64,000 nt of DNA from Kitasatospora sp. NBC_01287 (lineage in GTDB: Bacteria; Actinomycetota; Actinomycetes; Streptomycetales; Streptomycetaceae). Location: assembly GCF_026340565.1 (NCBI RefSeq), contig NZ_JAPEPB010000001.1:2170001-2234000 (forward strand), given 5' to 3'. The translations under genes and the position numbers were made by a program. Positions 42,480 to 51,474 of this stretch are shown here, one piece after another. Below the pieces are notes generated by a model. The model saw only the letters and a program-made list of their open reading frames with translations, was not told where the DNA came from and ran no database searches. Position 1 is the stretch's first letter; the number at the start of each line of letters is the position of its first letter.

Positions 42480-43279
42480 GCGAGCAGGACCGCCTGCTGT
42501 TCGACGAGCCCGGCCCCAGGGCCCGGCGCCGGATCAGGATCGCCACCGGGGCCACCCTGATCGTGGTCGCCGGACTGCTGGCTCTGATGATCCGTCAGTT
42601 CGCCGCACACGGGCAGCTCGACGCCGACCAGTGGTCGATGTACGGGCAGTGGCCGATCATCCGCTTCCTGCTGGACGCCATCGGCAGGACGCTGCTGGTG
42701 ACGGTTGTCGCGGCGGCGATCGCCTTCCCTCTGGCCGTGCCGATCGCGCTGCTGCGGCTCGGCCGGGCCCGCCTGCCGCGCGCGCTGGCCCGCGGCTACG
42801 TGGAGCTGTTCCGGGCGGTGCCGCTGCTCCTGCTGCTCTACGTCTTCCTCTTCGCGCTGCCCAGGGCCGGGGTGACCTTCCCGGTCTTCTGGCAGCTGGT
42901 GCTGCCGATCGTGCTGAGCAACGTGCCGGTGGTCGCGGAGATCTTCCGGGCCGGGGTGCTGGCCCAGCCGCGCGGGCAGGCCGAGGCCGCCTACAGCCTG
43001 GGCATGACGTACTGGCAGGCGATGCGCTTCGTGGTGGTGCCACAGGCCGCGCGCAAGCTGCTGCCCGCACTGGTCAGCCAGTTGGTGCGGCTGCTCAAGG
43101 ACTCCTCGCTGGGCTACGTGGTCAGCTACGTCGAACTGCTGCACCAGACCCAGGTGCTGGGCGAGTACTACCACACCGTGCTCTCCAGCTACTTGATCGG
43201 CGCCACCTGCTACGTGCTGATCAACGCCGGGCTGTCCCGGCTGGCCGCCCTGCTCGACCGCCGCCGGTCCGACGGCTAG
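42476..43279 (+). CDS. Amino-acid ABC transporter permease (second)
   Basis: A 267-aa permease with the EAA loop GQAEAAYSLGMTYWQAMRFVVVPQAARKLLPAL and a longer N-terminus than its partner. The two form the heterodimeric channel of a GluABCD-like importer. Confidence 0.92.
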   Translation: MSEQDRLLFDEPGPRARRRIRIATGATLIVVAGLLALMIRQFAAHGQLDADQWSMYGQWPIIRFLLDAIGRTLLVTVVAAAIAFPLAVPIALLRLGRARLPRALARGYVELFRAVPLLLLLYVFLFALPRAGVTFPVFWQLVLPIVLSNVPVVAEIFRAGVLAQPRGQAEAAYSLGMTYWQAMRFVVVPQAARKLLPALVSQLVRLLKDSSLGYVVSYVELLHQTQVLGEYYHTVLSSYLIGATCYVLINAGLSRLAALLDRRRSDG

Positions 43280-43367
43280 AACCGCCGATCCATCTTCCGG
43301 CGACTTCGCGCACCTTCCCGCGAATTCCCACCTCCTCCTCCCCGCAGCGCAGCTGAAAGGAACCGGC

Positions 43368-44129
43368 ATGTGCCGCCTGCTCGGCGTGGTCACCCCTGCC
43401 CCGATCCGCCTGGCCGACTCGCTCGCCGACCTGGTCGAGCCGTTCACCGGACTCTCCCGGGAGCACCGCGACGGCTGGGGCATCGCCGCCTGGCGCACCG
43501 ACGGCGAACTGGCCGTGGCCAAGGAGGTGTTGGCCGCGCACGCCAGCGAGGCGTTCCCGAAGGCGCTGGCCGAGACGGTCACCGATGCCGCGCTGCTGCA
43601 CATCCGGATGGCCAGTCCCGGGCTGCCCACCGAGCCGCGCAACACCCACCCGTTCAGCGCCGGGGCGATCGCCTTCGCCCACAACGGCTGGTTCACCCCG
43701 GTCGACGCCGTCGACGCGCTGATCGGCCCGGAACTGCTGGCCGCCGCGCGGGGCGACACCGACTCCGAGCGCTACTTCCTGCGGGTGCTGGCCCGGCTGC
43801 GCACCGAGGACCCCGTCGACGCGCTGGCCCGGGCCGCCGCCGACATCCGCGCGCACGCCGGCTTCGCCAGCCTCAACTGCCTGCTGCTCACCCCGCAGGC
43901 GCTCTACGCCTACGCCGACGAGGACCCGGACTCCGAGGTGAGCCGCCGCCGCGGCCCCGACTTCTTCCGACTGCGCTACCAGGCGGACGCCGAGCGGGCG
44001 GTGGTCGCCTCCAGCGGCATCGGTCCGCAGCCGGAACAGGCCGGCTGGTCGGTGCTCCCCTACCGCCAGGTGCTGGAGATCCGCCGCGCCGACCTGCGGG
44101 TCTCCACCCATCGGGTGCAGACCGGCTGA
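43368..44129 (+). CDS. Class II glutamine amidotransferase (YafJ/EgtC-like)
   Basis: 253 aa. The N-terminal nucleophile Cys2 follows Met directly (MCRLLGVV), with HRDGWGIAAW, LLHIRMASPG, NTHPF and AFAHNGWF completing an Ntn-hydrolase GATase_6 domain. No synthetase domain is attached, so it may be a stand-alone amidohydrolase of gamma-glutamyl or glutamine-like compounds, as EgtC is. It lies 88 bp after the importer, so it may process the imported compound. Confidence 0.88.
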   Translation: MCRLLGVVTPAPIRLADSLADLVEPFTGLSREHRDGWGIAAWRTDGELAVAKEVLAAHASEAFPKALAETVTDAALLHIRMASPGLPTEPRNTHPFSAGAIAFAHNGWFTPVDAVDALIGPELLAAARGDTDSERYFLRVLARLRTEDPVDALARAAADIRAHAGFASLNCLLLTPQALYAYADEDPDSEVSRRRGPDFFRLRYQADAERAVVASSGIGPQPEQAGWSVLPYRQVLEIRRADLRVSTHRVQTG

Positions 44130-44165
44130 CGCCCCGGCCGGGCGAGCGGGCGAGCGGGGCGCAGC

Positions 44166-45461
44166 CTACGGGGACGGCGGGCCGGTCAAGCGCACGCGGA
44201 GATGTTGCACGCTGCGGGTGAAGACCGACTTGACGTAACTGACCTCCTCCTCCACCAGGATGGGCCGGCAGCGGAGCAGGGCGTCCAGCGCGAGTCGGGC
44301 CTCCAGGCGAGCGAGTGGTGCGCCCAGGCAGAAGTGCGGTCCCAGGCCGAAGGAGAGGTGCTGGGTGTCCCGGGTGACGTCCAGGTCGTGGGGGCGGTCA
44401 TAGACGTCGGGGTCGCGGTTGGCCGCGCCGAGCGCCAGGAGGGTGACGGTGCCTTCGGGTACGTGTTGCCCGCCCACGGTGGTGGGGGCCAGAGCGACGC
44501 GGAGGGTCAGCTGCACCGGCGGCTCGTAGCGCAGGAGTTCCTCCACGGCCTGTTGCATGGCCTGCTCGTCGGGGCCCGTGGCGGTGAGGTGGCCGAGCTG
44601 GCGGGGGTGCGTCAGGAGCGCGTGCAGTCCGTTGCTGATCAGTGCGACGGTGGTCTCGTATCCAGCGGCCAACAACTGGGCCGCCGTGGCGATCGCTTCG
44701 GTGATGGGAAGGGGGCCGGTGTCCGGCGACACGGGGGCGGCCAGCCTGGCCAGCACGCTGGACGCGGCCCCGGGGCCGGCTTCCTCGGTTCGGCGCAGGT
44801 GCAGGCGCAGGTGTTGCACCAGGGTGATGCGGGCCTGTGCGGCCTGGCGCCGCTGCCGCTCATCGACCAGGCTGGCGGGGTCCATTCCGTCGATGACCGT
44901 GCCCGAGCACTGTTGGAACCTGTCCTGCTCGTCGGCGGGGATGCCCAGCAGGTGACTGATGACCCCCATGGCCAGTGGTTGGGCGATGTCGGTGACGACG
45001 TCCACTCGCTCACGCCGGTAGGCCGAGTCGAGCAGCGCGTGCAGGTGCTGGGTGATCAGCGGTCGCAGCGGTAGGCCGGCCTGCGGGGTGAAGGCGCCGC
45101 TGACGAGGCGCCTGATGTCTGTGTGGTGGGGTGGGTCCGTACGCAGGAAGGAGCGCGCCGGCATCCCGTAGCCGGTGGTCTGCCGTGCCGAGCCGGCACC
45201 GTGCCCGAGCGAGGGGTTGCGCAGGGCGGCGGCGCATTCGCGATGCCCCAGGACGACCAGGGCTCCGGAGGCCGTGCGGTGGACGGGTCCGGCTTCGCTT
45301 CGCAACCGCTCGAAGAAGGGGTAGGGATCGCTGCGGAAGGCCGCACCGGCGAGGTCGAAAGGCAGTTGGGCGGCGAGCAGGTCCACCGGCCCGGTGCCGG
45401 CTGTCGCCGCGGGAGCGCGACCGGCGGGGGCGGGGGCGGGCGAGAAAAGCGCGCTCTCCAT
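44166..45461 (-). CDS. Cytochrome P450
   Basis: A 431-aa bacterial P450: I-helix AAGYETT, ExxR in EELLRYEPP...R region, heme-binding FGLGPHFCLGAPLAR near residue 372. Actinomycete P450s linked to carrier proteins often hydroxylate carrier-bound acyl or aminoacyl groups. Its ATG lies 3 bp after the ACP stop, so both are one transcript. The redox partner is not nearby. The substrate is unknown. Confidence 0.93.
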   Translation of the reverse strand: MESALFSPAPAPAGRAPAATAGTGPVDLLAAQLPFDLAGAAFRSDPYPFFERLRSEAGPVHRTASGALVVLGHRECAAALRNPSLGHGAGSARQTTGYGMPARSFLRTDPPHHTDIRRLVSGAFTPQAGLPLRPLITQHLHALLDSAYRRERVDVVTDIAQPLAMGVISHLLGIPADEQDRFQQCSGTVIDGMDPASLVDERQRRQAAQARITLVQHLRLHLRRTEEAGPGAASSVLARLAAPVSPDTGPLPITEAIATAAQLLAAGYETTVALISNGLHALLTHPRQLGHLTATGPDEQAMQQAVEELLRYEPPVQLTLRVALAPTTVGGQHVPEGTVTLLALGAANRDPDVYDRPHDLDVTRDTQHLSFGLGPHFCLGAPLARLEARLALDALLRCRPILVEEEVSYVKSVFTRSVQHLRVRLTGPPSP

Positions 45462-45464
45462 GGG

Positions 45465-45743
45465 CTAGCCGGCCGAGGGCCGCACCGTGGCGAGCGCGGA
45501 GTTCAGGGTGTGGTGGGCCTCACCGATGGTGGTGGCCGGAGTGAAGTCCAGGCCGAAGTCGATCTGCCGGCCGGTCTCGTCCTCGACGGCGACCAGCAAT
45601 TCCGCCAGGGTGAGGGAGTCCAGATCCAAGGACTCGAAGGTGACGGTGTCGTCGATCTCCGCCGCGGAGATCATGGTGATTCCTTCGAGGATCCCGATCA
45701 GGCTTGCCCGGCTGAGGGCCGGCTCCGTGGGTGCTGAAGTCAT
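45465..45743 (-). CDS. Acyl carrier protein
   Basis: A 92-aa carrier protein: the phosphopantetheine attachment Ser is in DLDSLTLAEL (about residue 43), followed by helix III (VAVEDETGRQIDF). ATG 45743 gives a normal ACP length. It is translationally close to the P450 gene, suggesting that the P450 acts on an ACP-bound substrate. No ketosynthase or adenylation gene is present nearby to load it. Confidence 0.85.
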   Translation of the reverse strand: MTSAPTEPALSRASLIGILEGITMISAAEIDDTVTFESLDLDSLTLAELLVAVEDETGRQIDFGLDFTPATTIGEAHHTLNSALATVRPSAG

Positions 45744-45875
45744 CTGTCCTTCTCCGACCGGACGGTGTCCGATTGCTGGGGTTGGTGCTGCCTCGGTGCA
45801 GGTCATGTGCCTTCTAACGGCCGGGGAGAGCAGACGACACGCGGCAGTCCGGAGCGTGTCCGCGGGCCAGCTGCC

Positions 45876-45901
45876 TCGTTGTCCGCTCCGAAGCGGAACG
45901 A
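45876..45901. promoter_or_regulatory. Inverted repeat between divergent ACP and ABC-2 genes
   Basis: TCGTT-GT-CCGCT pairs with AGCGG-AACGA across CCGA; a 10-bp inverted repeat with a 2-nt bulge. It lies 57 bp before the permease start and may be an operator for the small cluster. The rest of the 214-bp gap is featureless. Confidence 0.4.
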
Positions 45902-45957
45902 CGGACAGGGCGGGACAGCTCAGGGAGCCCCGTGCGGTATCTCACGGTGGAGGTCAG

Positions 45958-46779
45958 ATGGCAGGGGAGTCCGTCGCTCACTTCCGGCGCGGGCCGAGCG
46001 GCGGGGAACGCGAGGCGGATCCGGTCATGAGGTGGATCCGGTCATCGCTGCCGCGAACCCTGGCCACCGCCCACCGTGTGCTCGATCAACTCCGGCACGA
46101 CCTGCGGACCGTGCTGCTGATCCTGACCGTGCCGTGCGGGCTGCTGGCCTTGCTCAAGGAGGTCTACCGGTCGACGCCGGCGGCGTTCCAGGCCGTGGGT
46201 GGATCGCTGACCGGGGTGTTCCCCTGCGTGAGCATGTTCCTGGTGTCCTCCATCGTGATCCAGCGTGAGCGCTCCTCGGGCACCTTGGAGCGCCTGTTGG
46301 CGATGCCTCTGGGAAAGACCGATCTGATCGCCGGCTACACCCTCGGGTTCGCCACCGTGGCCGCGGTCCAGGGCTCCGTCATCACCACCCTGGCCTTGCG
46401 GGTCCTCGGCCTCGACATCGCCGGCCCTTGGTGGCTGCTGCTGCTCACCGCCATGAGCGCCGCCATCCTCGGCCTCTCACTCGGACTGTTCGTCAGCGCC
46501 TTCGCGGGCAGCGAGTTCCAGGCCCTGCAGTTCATGCCGGGGCTGCTCCTGCCGCAGTTCATGCTCAGCGGCGTCCTGGTGCCGCGCGACCGCCTGCCGG
46601 CCGCGCTGGAGCAGGCCTCACACTTCCTCCCGCTGTCGTACGCCGTGGACGGCGCCACCCAGGTGCGCCTGCACCGGGAGATCAGCACGGTGTTCATCCA
46701 CGACATCGCGACCCTGTGGTGCTCTGCCCTCACGGTCCTCCTCGGCGGTGCGGCCACCCTGCGCCGACGCACCCGGTGA
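45958..46779 (+). CDS. ABC-2 type exporter permease
   Basis: A 273-aa ABC-2 permease with six helices and the family features: IVIQRERSSGTLERLLAMPL after helix 2, and a FMPGLLLPQFMLSGVLVPRDRLP segment. ATG 45958 has GGTGGAGG at ideal distance; an internal ATG at 46027 also lies in frame. The partner ATPase is probably that at 47875-48648, on the other strand. Confidence 0.85.
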   Translation: MAGESVAHFRRGPSGGEREADPVMRWIRSSLPRTLATAHRVLDQLRHDLRTVLLILTVPCGLLALLKEVYRSTPAAFQAVGGSLTGVFPCVSMFLVSSIVIQRERSSGTLERLLAMPLGKTDLIAGYTLGFATVAAVQGSVITTLALRVLGLDIAGPWWLLLLTAMSAAILGLSLGLFVSAFAGSEFQALQFMPGLLLPQFMLSGVLVPRDRLPAALEQASHFLPLSYAVDGATQVRLHREISTVFIHDIATLWCSALTVLLGGAATLRRRTR

Positions 46780-46847
46780 GCGATCAGGACGCGATCGGGG
46801 GCGATCGGGGGCGAAGTGCACGCTCCTCCAGGCCGGTTCCGCGCTGA

Positions 46848-47765
46848 TCAGTCGGTGACCGCCGAACCGGCCGGGACCGGGCGGTAGGGGCGTTCGAGCT
46901 CGGCGAGGTAGGGCAGGTGGTCGAGAGGTTCGTCCAGGAGGAAACGGCGTGTCAGATCGAGGTGCTCGCGCGAACGGGTGAGGAAGACGAAGTGGTCGCT
47001 CTCCTTGATCGTGGCGAACACCCCGCCGGGGCAACGTGCGGCAAGGGCGCGGCACTCCGCCGGAGGGGCGGGGACGTCGTGTTCGCCGGTCACGGCCAAC
47101 AGCGGTACCGAGGGCCCCTCACCGACCAGCGGCGACACCGTGTACTGGAGTTCCAGGCACCGCAGCCACCTGCTGAGCTCAGCATCGTCGCAACGGTGCA
47201 TGCTTTCGAGCAACGCCCGCCGCAGCACCGCACGTCCGAGCACGGGCAGCGCGGGATCCAGGCACAGCAGCGCCGAGGAGATGAAGTCGGCCGCCGCGGA
47301 GCGGCCGGACCGCAGCAGGCGGGTCGCCATCTCGCTCGGACCCACCCCGGGTGGCAGGTGGTCACGGGCCCGACCGGCCGGACCCGTGAGTACGACCCGC
47401 TCCAACCGGTCGGGGTGGCGTACGGCGAAGCGGTAGGCCAGGTCTCCGGCGAAGGAGCTGCCGCAGACGTTCACCCGGGGCAGGCCGAGCTCGTCCAGGA
47501 CCCTCCCGAGGCCGTCCGCGAGGTCCTCCAGGCCGCACCCCTGCGGCAGCACGCCGGGAGTCGTGACTCCGCCGATCGTCACACCCACCAGGTCGGCCCA
47601 CGGCAGGATCGCCTCGGCCTGGGGCCGCGTGGCCCTGAGGCTCTCGGCCGGCGCCCGGATCGCCAGGACGGGAGCGATGCGCGGCGACCGGCTGGTCCGG
47701 ACCTCGACCTCGAAGACCATCGGCCCATCACGGATGACCCTCACACGTGCGGAAGGCTGTGCCAC
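46848..47765 (-). CDS. Alpha/beta hydrolase
   Basis: About 305 aa. The nucleophile elbow is VCGSSFAGDLAYRFA (Ser about 110, a variant of GxSxG in which the last Gly is shifted), acid GEHDVPAP and base SDHFVF. The order fits an alpha/beta hydrolase, possibly a thioesterase-like enzyme acting with the ACP. The start is uncertain: GTG 47765, GTG 47744 or ATG 47720. It is downstream of the ABC ATPase on the same strand. Confidence 0.75.
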   Translation of the reverse strand: MAQPSARVRVIRDGPMVFEVEVRTSRSPRIAPVLAIRAPAESLRATRPQAEAILPWADLVGVTIGGVTTPGVLPQGCGLEDLADGLGRVLDELGLPRVNVCGSSFAGDLAYRFAVRHPDRLERVVLTGPAGRARDHLPPGVGPSEMATRLLRSGRSAAADFISSALLCLDPALPVLGRAVLRRALLESMHRCDDAELSRWLRCLELQYTVSPLVGEGPSVPLLAVTGEHDVPAPPAECRALAARCPGGVFATIKESDHFVFLTRSREHLDLTRRFLLDEPLDHLPYLAELERPYRPVPAGSAVTD

Positions 47766-47874
47766 CTCGGTAACGCTCCCTCTCTCGTCAAACCGACACC
47801 GGTCGCGCCAGGAATCGGCCCGCGAGCTCGACGCGGCCTTCACCTGGATCTCCGTAGCAGCCACCCCCGGGCAC

Positions 47875-48648
47875 CTACCGATCGCGCGCGGCGAGGAGTG
47901 GTGCGGGGCAACGTTGCTCGACCAGGGCGAGGAAGGCGCTCTCCGCCCGATCGGTGCCGGTGCGTGCCAGCAGTTCATCCCGTGGGCCGTGCGCCAGGAC
48001 ACGGCCCTCCCGCAGAAGCAGCAGCCGATCGCAGCGATCCGCCTCGTCCATCACGTGGCTGGAGACCAGCATGGTCACGCCCTGTGCCGCGAAGGAGGCG
48101 AACAGCTCCCACATCTCCCGTCGCAGCACCGGGTCGAGCCCGACCGTCGGCTCGTCCAGCACCAGCAGGGGCGGCGAGCCGAGCAGCGCCACCGCCAGCG
48201 ACACCCGGGCACGCTGGCCGCCGGACAGCCGGCGCACCAGCCGGCGCTGACACGCGACCAGATCCACGGCCGCGATGACCCGGTCGACCTCCATCGTCCG
48301 CCGAGCCCGCGGCACGCCCAGGGCCGTCGCGAAGTACCGCAGGTTCGACCGGACACTGACGTCCGGATAGACGGACGGGGCCTGGGAGGCGTATCCGATC
48401 CTGCCCCGCAGAGCGGCGGATCCCGCCGGCAGACCCAGCACCTCCAGACGCCCGCCGAGGCCGGCCTGGATGCCGACCACCGACCTCAGCAGCGTCGACT
48501 TCCCGCACCCGCTGGGCCCCAGCAGCCCCGTCACCGAGCAGGCCGGCACGGAGAATCCCACGTCCACCAGGACCGTCCGGCCGCCCCGCACCACGCGGAG
48601 CCCGTCCGCCTCCACCACGACGCCGTCCGGCTCGCCGACCTTCCTCAT
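47875..48648 (-). CDS. ABC-2 exporter ATPase (CcmA/DrrA-like)
   Basis: A 257-aa ATPase: Walker A GPSGCGKST, signature LSGGQRARVSLA, Walker B LLVLDEPTVGLDPV, H-loop SSHVMDEA, the form seen in drug/antibiotic exporters with ABC-2 permeases. ATG 48648 gives the usual length. It is separated from its likely permease by the hydrolase gene and lies on the opposite strand. Confidence 0.9.
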   Translation of the reverse strand: MRKVGEPDGVVVEADGLRVVRGGRTVLVDVGFSVPACSVTGLLGPSGCGKSTLLRSVVGIQAGLGGRLEVLGLPAGSAALRGRIGYASQAPSVYPDVSVRSNLRYFATALGVPRARRTMEVDRVIAAVDLVACQRRLVRRLSGGQRARVSLAVALLGSPPLLVLDEPTVGLDPVLRREMWELFASFAAQGVTMLVSSHVMDEADRCDRLLLLREGRVLAHGPRDELLARTGTDRAESAFLALVEQRCPAPLLAARDR

Positions 48649-48736
48649 GGATCCAAGATCACAGAAGCGGTCGGCGCTGGTCAATCACTCGCGCAGGTGA
48701 CAGAACGTGTGCCTGTCGGATATTCAACGCTGCTGG

Positions 48737-50083
48737 TCAGGCCAGCAGCGCCGAGCCGAACCGGTCGCCTGGTCCCTTCACGCCGGGCAGCGCGAAGAAG
48801 TAGCCGCCGCCGGTCGGGGAGATGTAGTCGACCAGCGGCTCCCCGGCCAGGCGCTGCTGGACGGCGGTGAACTGCCGGTTCACGTCCTGCTGGTAGCAGC
48901 AGAAGACCAGCCCGACATCCAGGTTCCCGTCCAGGTCGAGGCCGCGCTCGTAGTTGTAGCCGCGGCGCAGGATCAGCTGGTCGGCGGTGTCGGCGGTGCG
49001 CGGATTGGCCAACCGGATGTGCGCGGTCATCGGGACGATCAGGCCCTGCGGGTCGGCCTGGTAGTTCGGCAGGTCGGACTCGACGGTGCCATCCAACGGC
49101 GCGCCCGAGTCGCGGCGGCGGCCGATCATCGTCTCCTGCTCGTGCAGCGAGACCCGGTCCCAGAACTCGACCAGCATCCGGATGATCCGGATCACCTGGT
49201 AGGAGCCGCCCTCCACCCAGGCCGGCTCGCCGTTCGCGCCGCCGTGGGTCCACAGCACCGCGTCGGTGACCTTGGCATCGCCGGTGTCGGGGTTGGCGAT
49301 GCCGTCCTTGAAGCCGAGCTGGTTGCGCGGGGTGCCGCTGGGGCGGGGCGCGGCGTGGAACCCGTCCACCTTCCAACTCGCCTGCATCAGACCGCGGGTG
49401 TGCCGCGTGATGTCGCGCAGCGCGTGCATCACGGTGTCCCGGGAGTCGGCGCAGATCTGCAGCGAGAGGTCGCCGTGCAGCTCCTTGGAGCCCACCAGGT
49501 CGTCGTCGGGGAAGGCGGGCATCTCGACCAGCCGCGCGGGCTTGCGGCCGGCCAGGCCGAAGCGGCCGTCGAAGAGCGAGGCGCCCACGCCCACGGTCAC
49601 GGTGAGGCCGTCCGAGGGCAACACGGGGCCGAGGGTGGCGCTGTCGGTGGGCGGCGAGGCGAGGTCGGTGGCGGGCACCGGGCCGCCCGCGGTCAGCGCG
49701 CCGATCCGGTCGGTCAGCACGCCCAACAGCTGCCGCAGTCCGGCCCGGTCGGGCGCGATCACGGTGAACGAGACGAAGCTCGCCGCGGCCTGCGGCGGGG
49801 TGGTGATGCCGGCCTGGTGCGGGCCGTGGAACGGGATGGTCCGCCCGGAGGGGTCGGGCGCCGTGGTGGCGTCGGCTCCCGCCGCGAAGGCTCCGGCCAG
49901 CGCGCCCGCGCCGAGCGCGGTGGTCAGCCCGGCGCCGCGCAGGAAAGCCCGGCGACGCAGCCCGGTGGGCGGTGCCACGGGGCACTTCCCCGGGGCGGCA
50001 GGGGCCCCGTCGCCGAGGGCCGCGTCAACGGGGGCGGCAGCGACGGGGGCGAGAGCGGGGTCGGTGGGGTCCGGCCTGGTCAT
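48737..50083 (-). CDS. efeB: DyP-type peroxidase EfeB (deferrochelatase)
   Basis: A 448-aa secreted heme peroxidase. A twin-arginine signal RRRAFLRGAG lies near residues 43-52, and the DyP GXXDG motif is in GFKDGIANP. EfeB acts outside the cytoplasm with EfeO, oxidising iron or removing it from heme. A ~40-residue Ala/Pro N-terminus precedes the Tat motif. Its ATG overlaps the efeO stop (ATGA). Confidence 0.92.
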   Translation of the reverse strand: MTRPDPTDPALAPVAAAPVDAALGDGAPAAPGKCPVAPPTGLRRRAFLRGAGLTTALGAGALAGAFAAGADATTAPDPSGRTIPFHGPHQAGITTPPQAAASFVSFTVIAPDRAGLRQLLGVLTDRIGALTAGGPVPATDLASPPTDSATLGPVLPSDGLTVTVGVGASLFDGRFGLAGRKPARLVEMPAFPDDDLVGSKELHGDLSLQICADSRDTVMHALRDITRHTRGLMQASWKVDGFHAAPRPSGTPRNQLGFKDGIANPDTGDAKVTDAVLWTHGGANGEPAWVEGGSYQVIRIIRMLVEFWDRVSLHEQETMIGRRRDSGAPLDGTVESDLPNYQADPQGLIVPMTAHIRLANPRTADTADQLILRRGYNYERGLDLDGNLDVGLVFCCYQQDVNRQFTAVQQRLAGEPLVDYISPTGGGYFFALPGVKGPGDRFGSALLA

Positions 50084-51321
50084 GCGTGGTTCCTCGGGGT
50101 CAGCAGGTTGGGCAGGACGGCCAGTTGCTCCAGCAGCGCGCCGACGTCGCCGTCGAGGTGCCGGCGGCGGCTCGGATCGAGCTTCGCGGCCGGGGTCCAG
50201 GAGCCGTCGGCGGACTTGGCGGCCGCCACCTCGGCGGCCAGCGCGGGCAGCGCCTGGTCGAGCTGGGCCAGCAGCGCCGCGTCACGCGGCTGGATCACCG
50301 GGGCGAGCACGCTGAGCACCTCCTCGGTGCCCTGGATGTTGGCCCCCAGGGTGGCCAACGTGGTGCCGCTGCCGTAGTCGGCGATGCCGTTCAGCTGGAA
50401 CTGGAGCGCGTTCTCCAGGATCTCGTGGGCGCGCAGCGGCAGGTCGCCGGGGTCGGTGTCCTCGCTGGGGAAGTCGTCGATCAACCCGCTCGCGTCACTG
50501 ACCAGTTGGTCGCCCAGCGAGTGCAGCCGATCCGTGCTCCAGCCGTGCCACAGGCCGTACTCCAGCGCGAAGAAGCCGGTCCAGTCCGGGGTGTCGACGC
50601 CCTGCGGCAGGCCGTCGGCCGTGCTGTTCATCGAGTCGTCGAAGTCGCCGAAGGAGTTGTAGGCGGCGCCCAGCCGCTCGTAGTCCAGGTGCGCGGTGAG
50701 CCAGTCGGTGCGGGCCGCCGCCAGGTCGCCCCTGGCGAGGTCGGCGTCCAGGGTGCGGGTGTCGGCGAGCAGGCCCGGCAGGGCCGCCTCGACGTAGGCG
50801 CGGTAGGCGTTGACCGGGTCGGTCAGCTCCTTGTCGTTCATCGGCAGCACGCCGGCCACCGCGCCGCTCGCGGTGCCGTCGACCTGGATCGTGCCGGTGG
50901 CGACCACCGGGCCGCTGGAGAAGACGCAGCGGATCGCGTACTGGCCGCCGGTCACCGTGGTGGCCAGCGGCAGCGTCTTGCCCGGGCCCAGCCAGGTGAT
51001 CTCCGCATAGGCCAGGCTCGCGTCGGCCGAGGTCAGGTAGACGGCCGCGTAGACCGTGGTGGTGTTGGTGACGGCGAACGAGAGCGGGCCGGCGGGTAGT
51101 TCGGCGGGCGGTGTGCCGCAGCTGGTCGTGGAGATCCGCAGCGTGCCGCCGGGCGCGGCCGGGGCGCGGCCGGCCGAGTCGCTGCCGGCCGGGGCGGAGC
51201 CGAGCAGGCCCGCGCCGGCGAGCACCAGCAGGCCGATCAGCGCGCTGCGCAGCGGACGCCGGCGGACGGCACCGGCGACGGCACTGGGTACGGCACCGGG
51301 GAACGGGTTCGGCGCGGGCAT
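50080..51321 (-). CDS. efeO: EfeO-type iron-uptake protein (cupredoxin plus imelysin/M75)
   Basis: A 413-aa exported protein: a signal/anchor (about residues 22-44), a cupredoxin-like domain with STTSCGTPP and YAIRCVFSSG, and a C-terminal imelysin-type helical domain carrying the HEILE (HxxE) metal motif. It binds iron for the EfeUOB ferrous/ferric importer. The permease gene efeU, usually adjacent, is absent: upstream lies an unrelated phosphoesterase. ATG 51321 follows AAGGAG by 10 bp. Confidence 0.9.
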   Translation of the reverse strand: MPAPNPFPGAVPSAVAGAVRRRPLRSALIGLLVLAGAGLLGSAPAGSDSAGRAPAAPGGTLRISTTSCGTPPAELPAGPLSFAVTNTTTVYAAVYLTSADASLAYAEITWLGPGKTLPLATTVTGGQYAIRCVFSSGPVVATGTIQVDGTASGAVAGVLPMNDKELTDPVNAYRAYVEAALPGLLADTRTLDADLARGDLAAARTDWLTAHLDYERLGAAYNSFGDFDDSMNSTADGLPQGVDTPDWTGFFALEYGLWHGWSTDRLHSLGDQLVSDASGLIDDFPSEDTDPGDLPLRAHEILENALQFQLNGIADYGSGTTLATLGANIQGTEEVLSVLAPVIQPRDAALLAQLDQALPALAAEVAAAKSADGSWTPAAKLDPSRRRHLDGDVGALLEQLAVLPNLLTPRNHA

Positions 51322-51394
51322 GGGGAGGGACGCTCCTTCGGTCGGGCCGCCGGCCGCCGCCCCCACGCGGGGGGAGCGGAGGCCGACGGCGCCT

Positions 51395-51470
51395 GGTGCC
51401 GCTGGTCGTACCGGGCGGTGCTGGTCGTGCCGGTCGTGCCGGTCGTGCCGGCGGCGCCTGGTGCTGCTGG
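51395..51470. repeat. 9-bp intergenic repeats (GTCGTGCCG)
   Basis: CTGGTCGTGCCGGTCGTGCCG-type units repeat between the phosphoesterase stop and the efeO leader. Nearly the same unit forms the coding repeat at 12610-12680. Confidence 0.75.
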
Positions 51471-51474
51471 TGCG

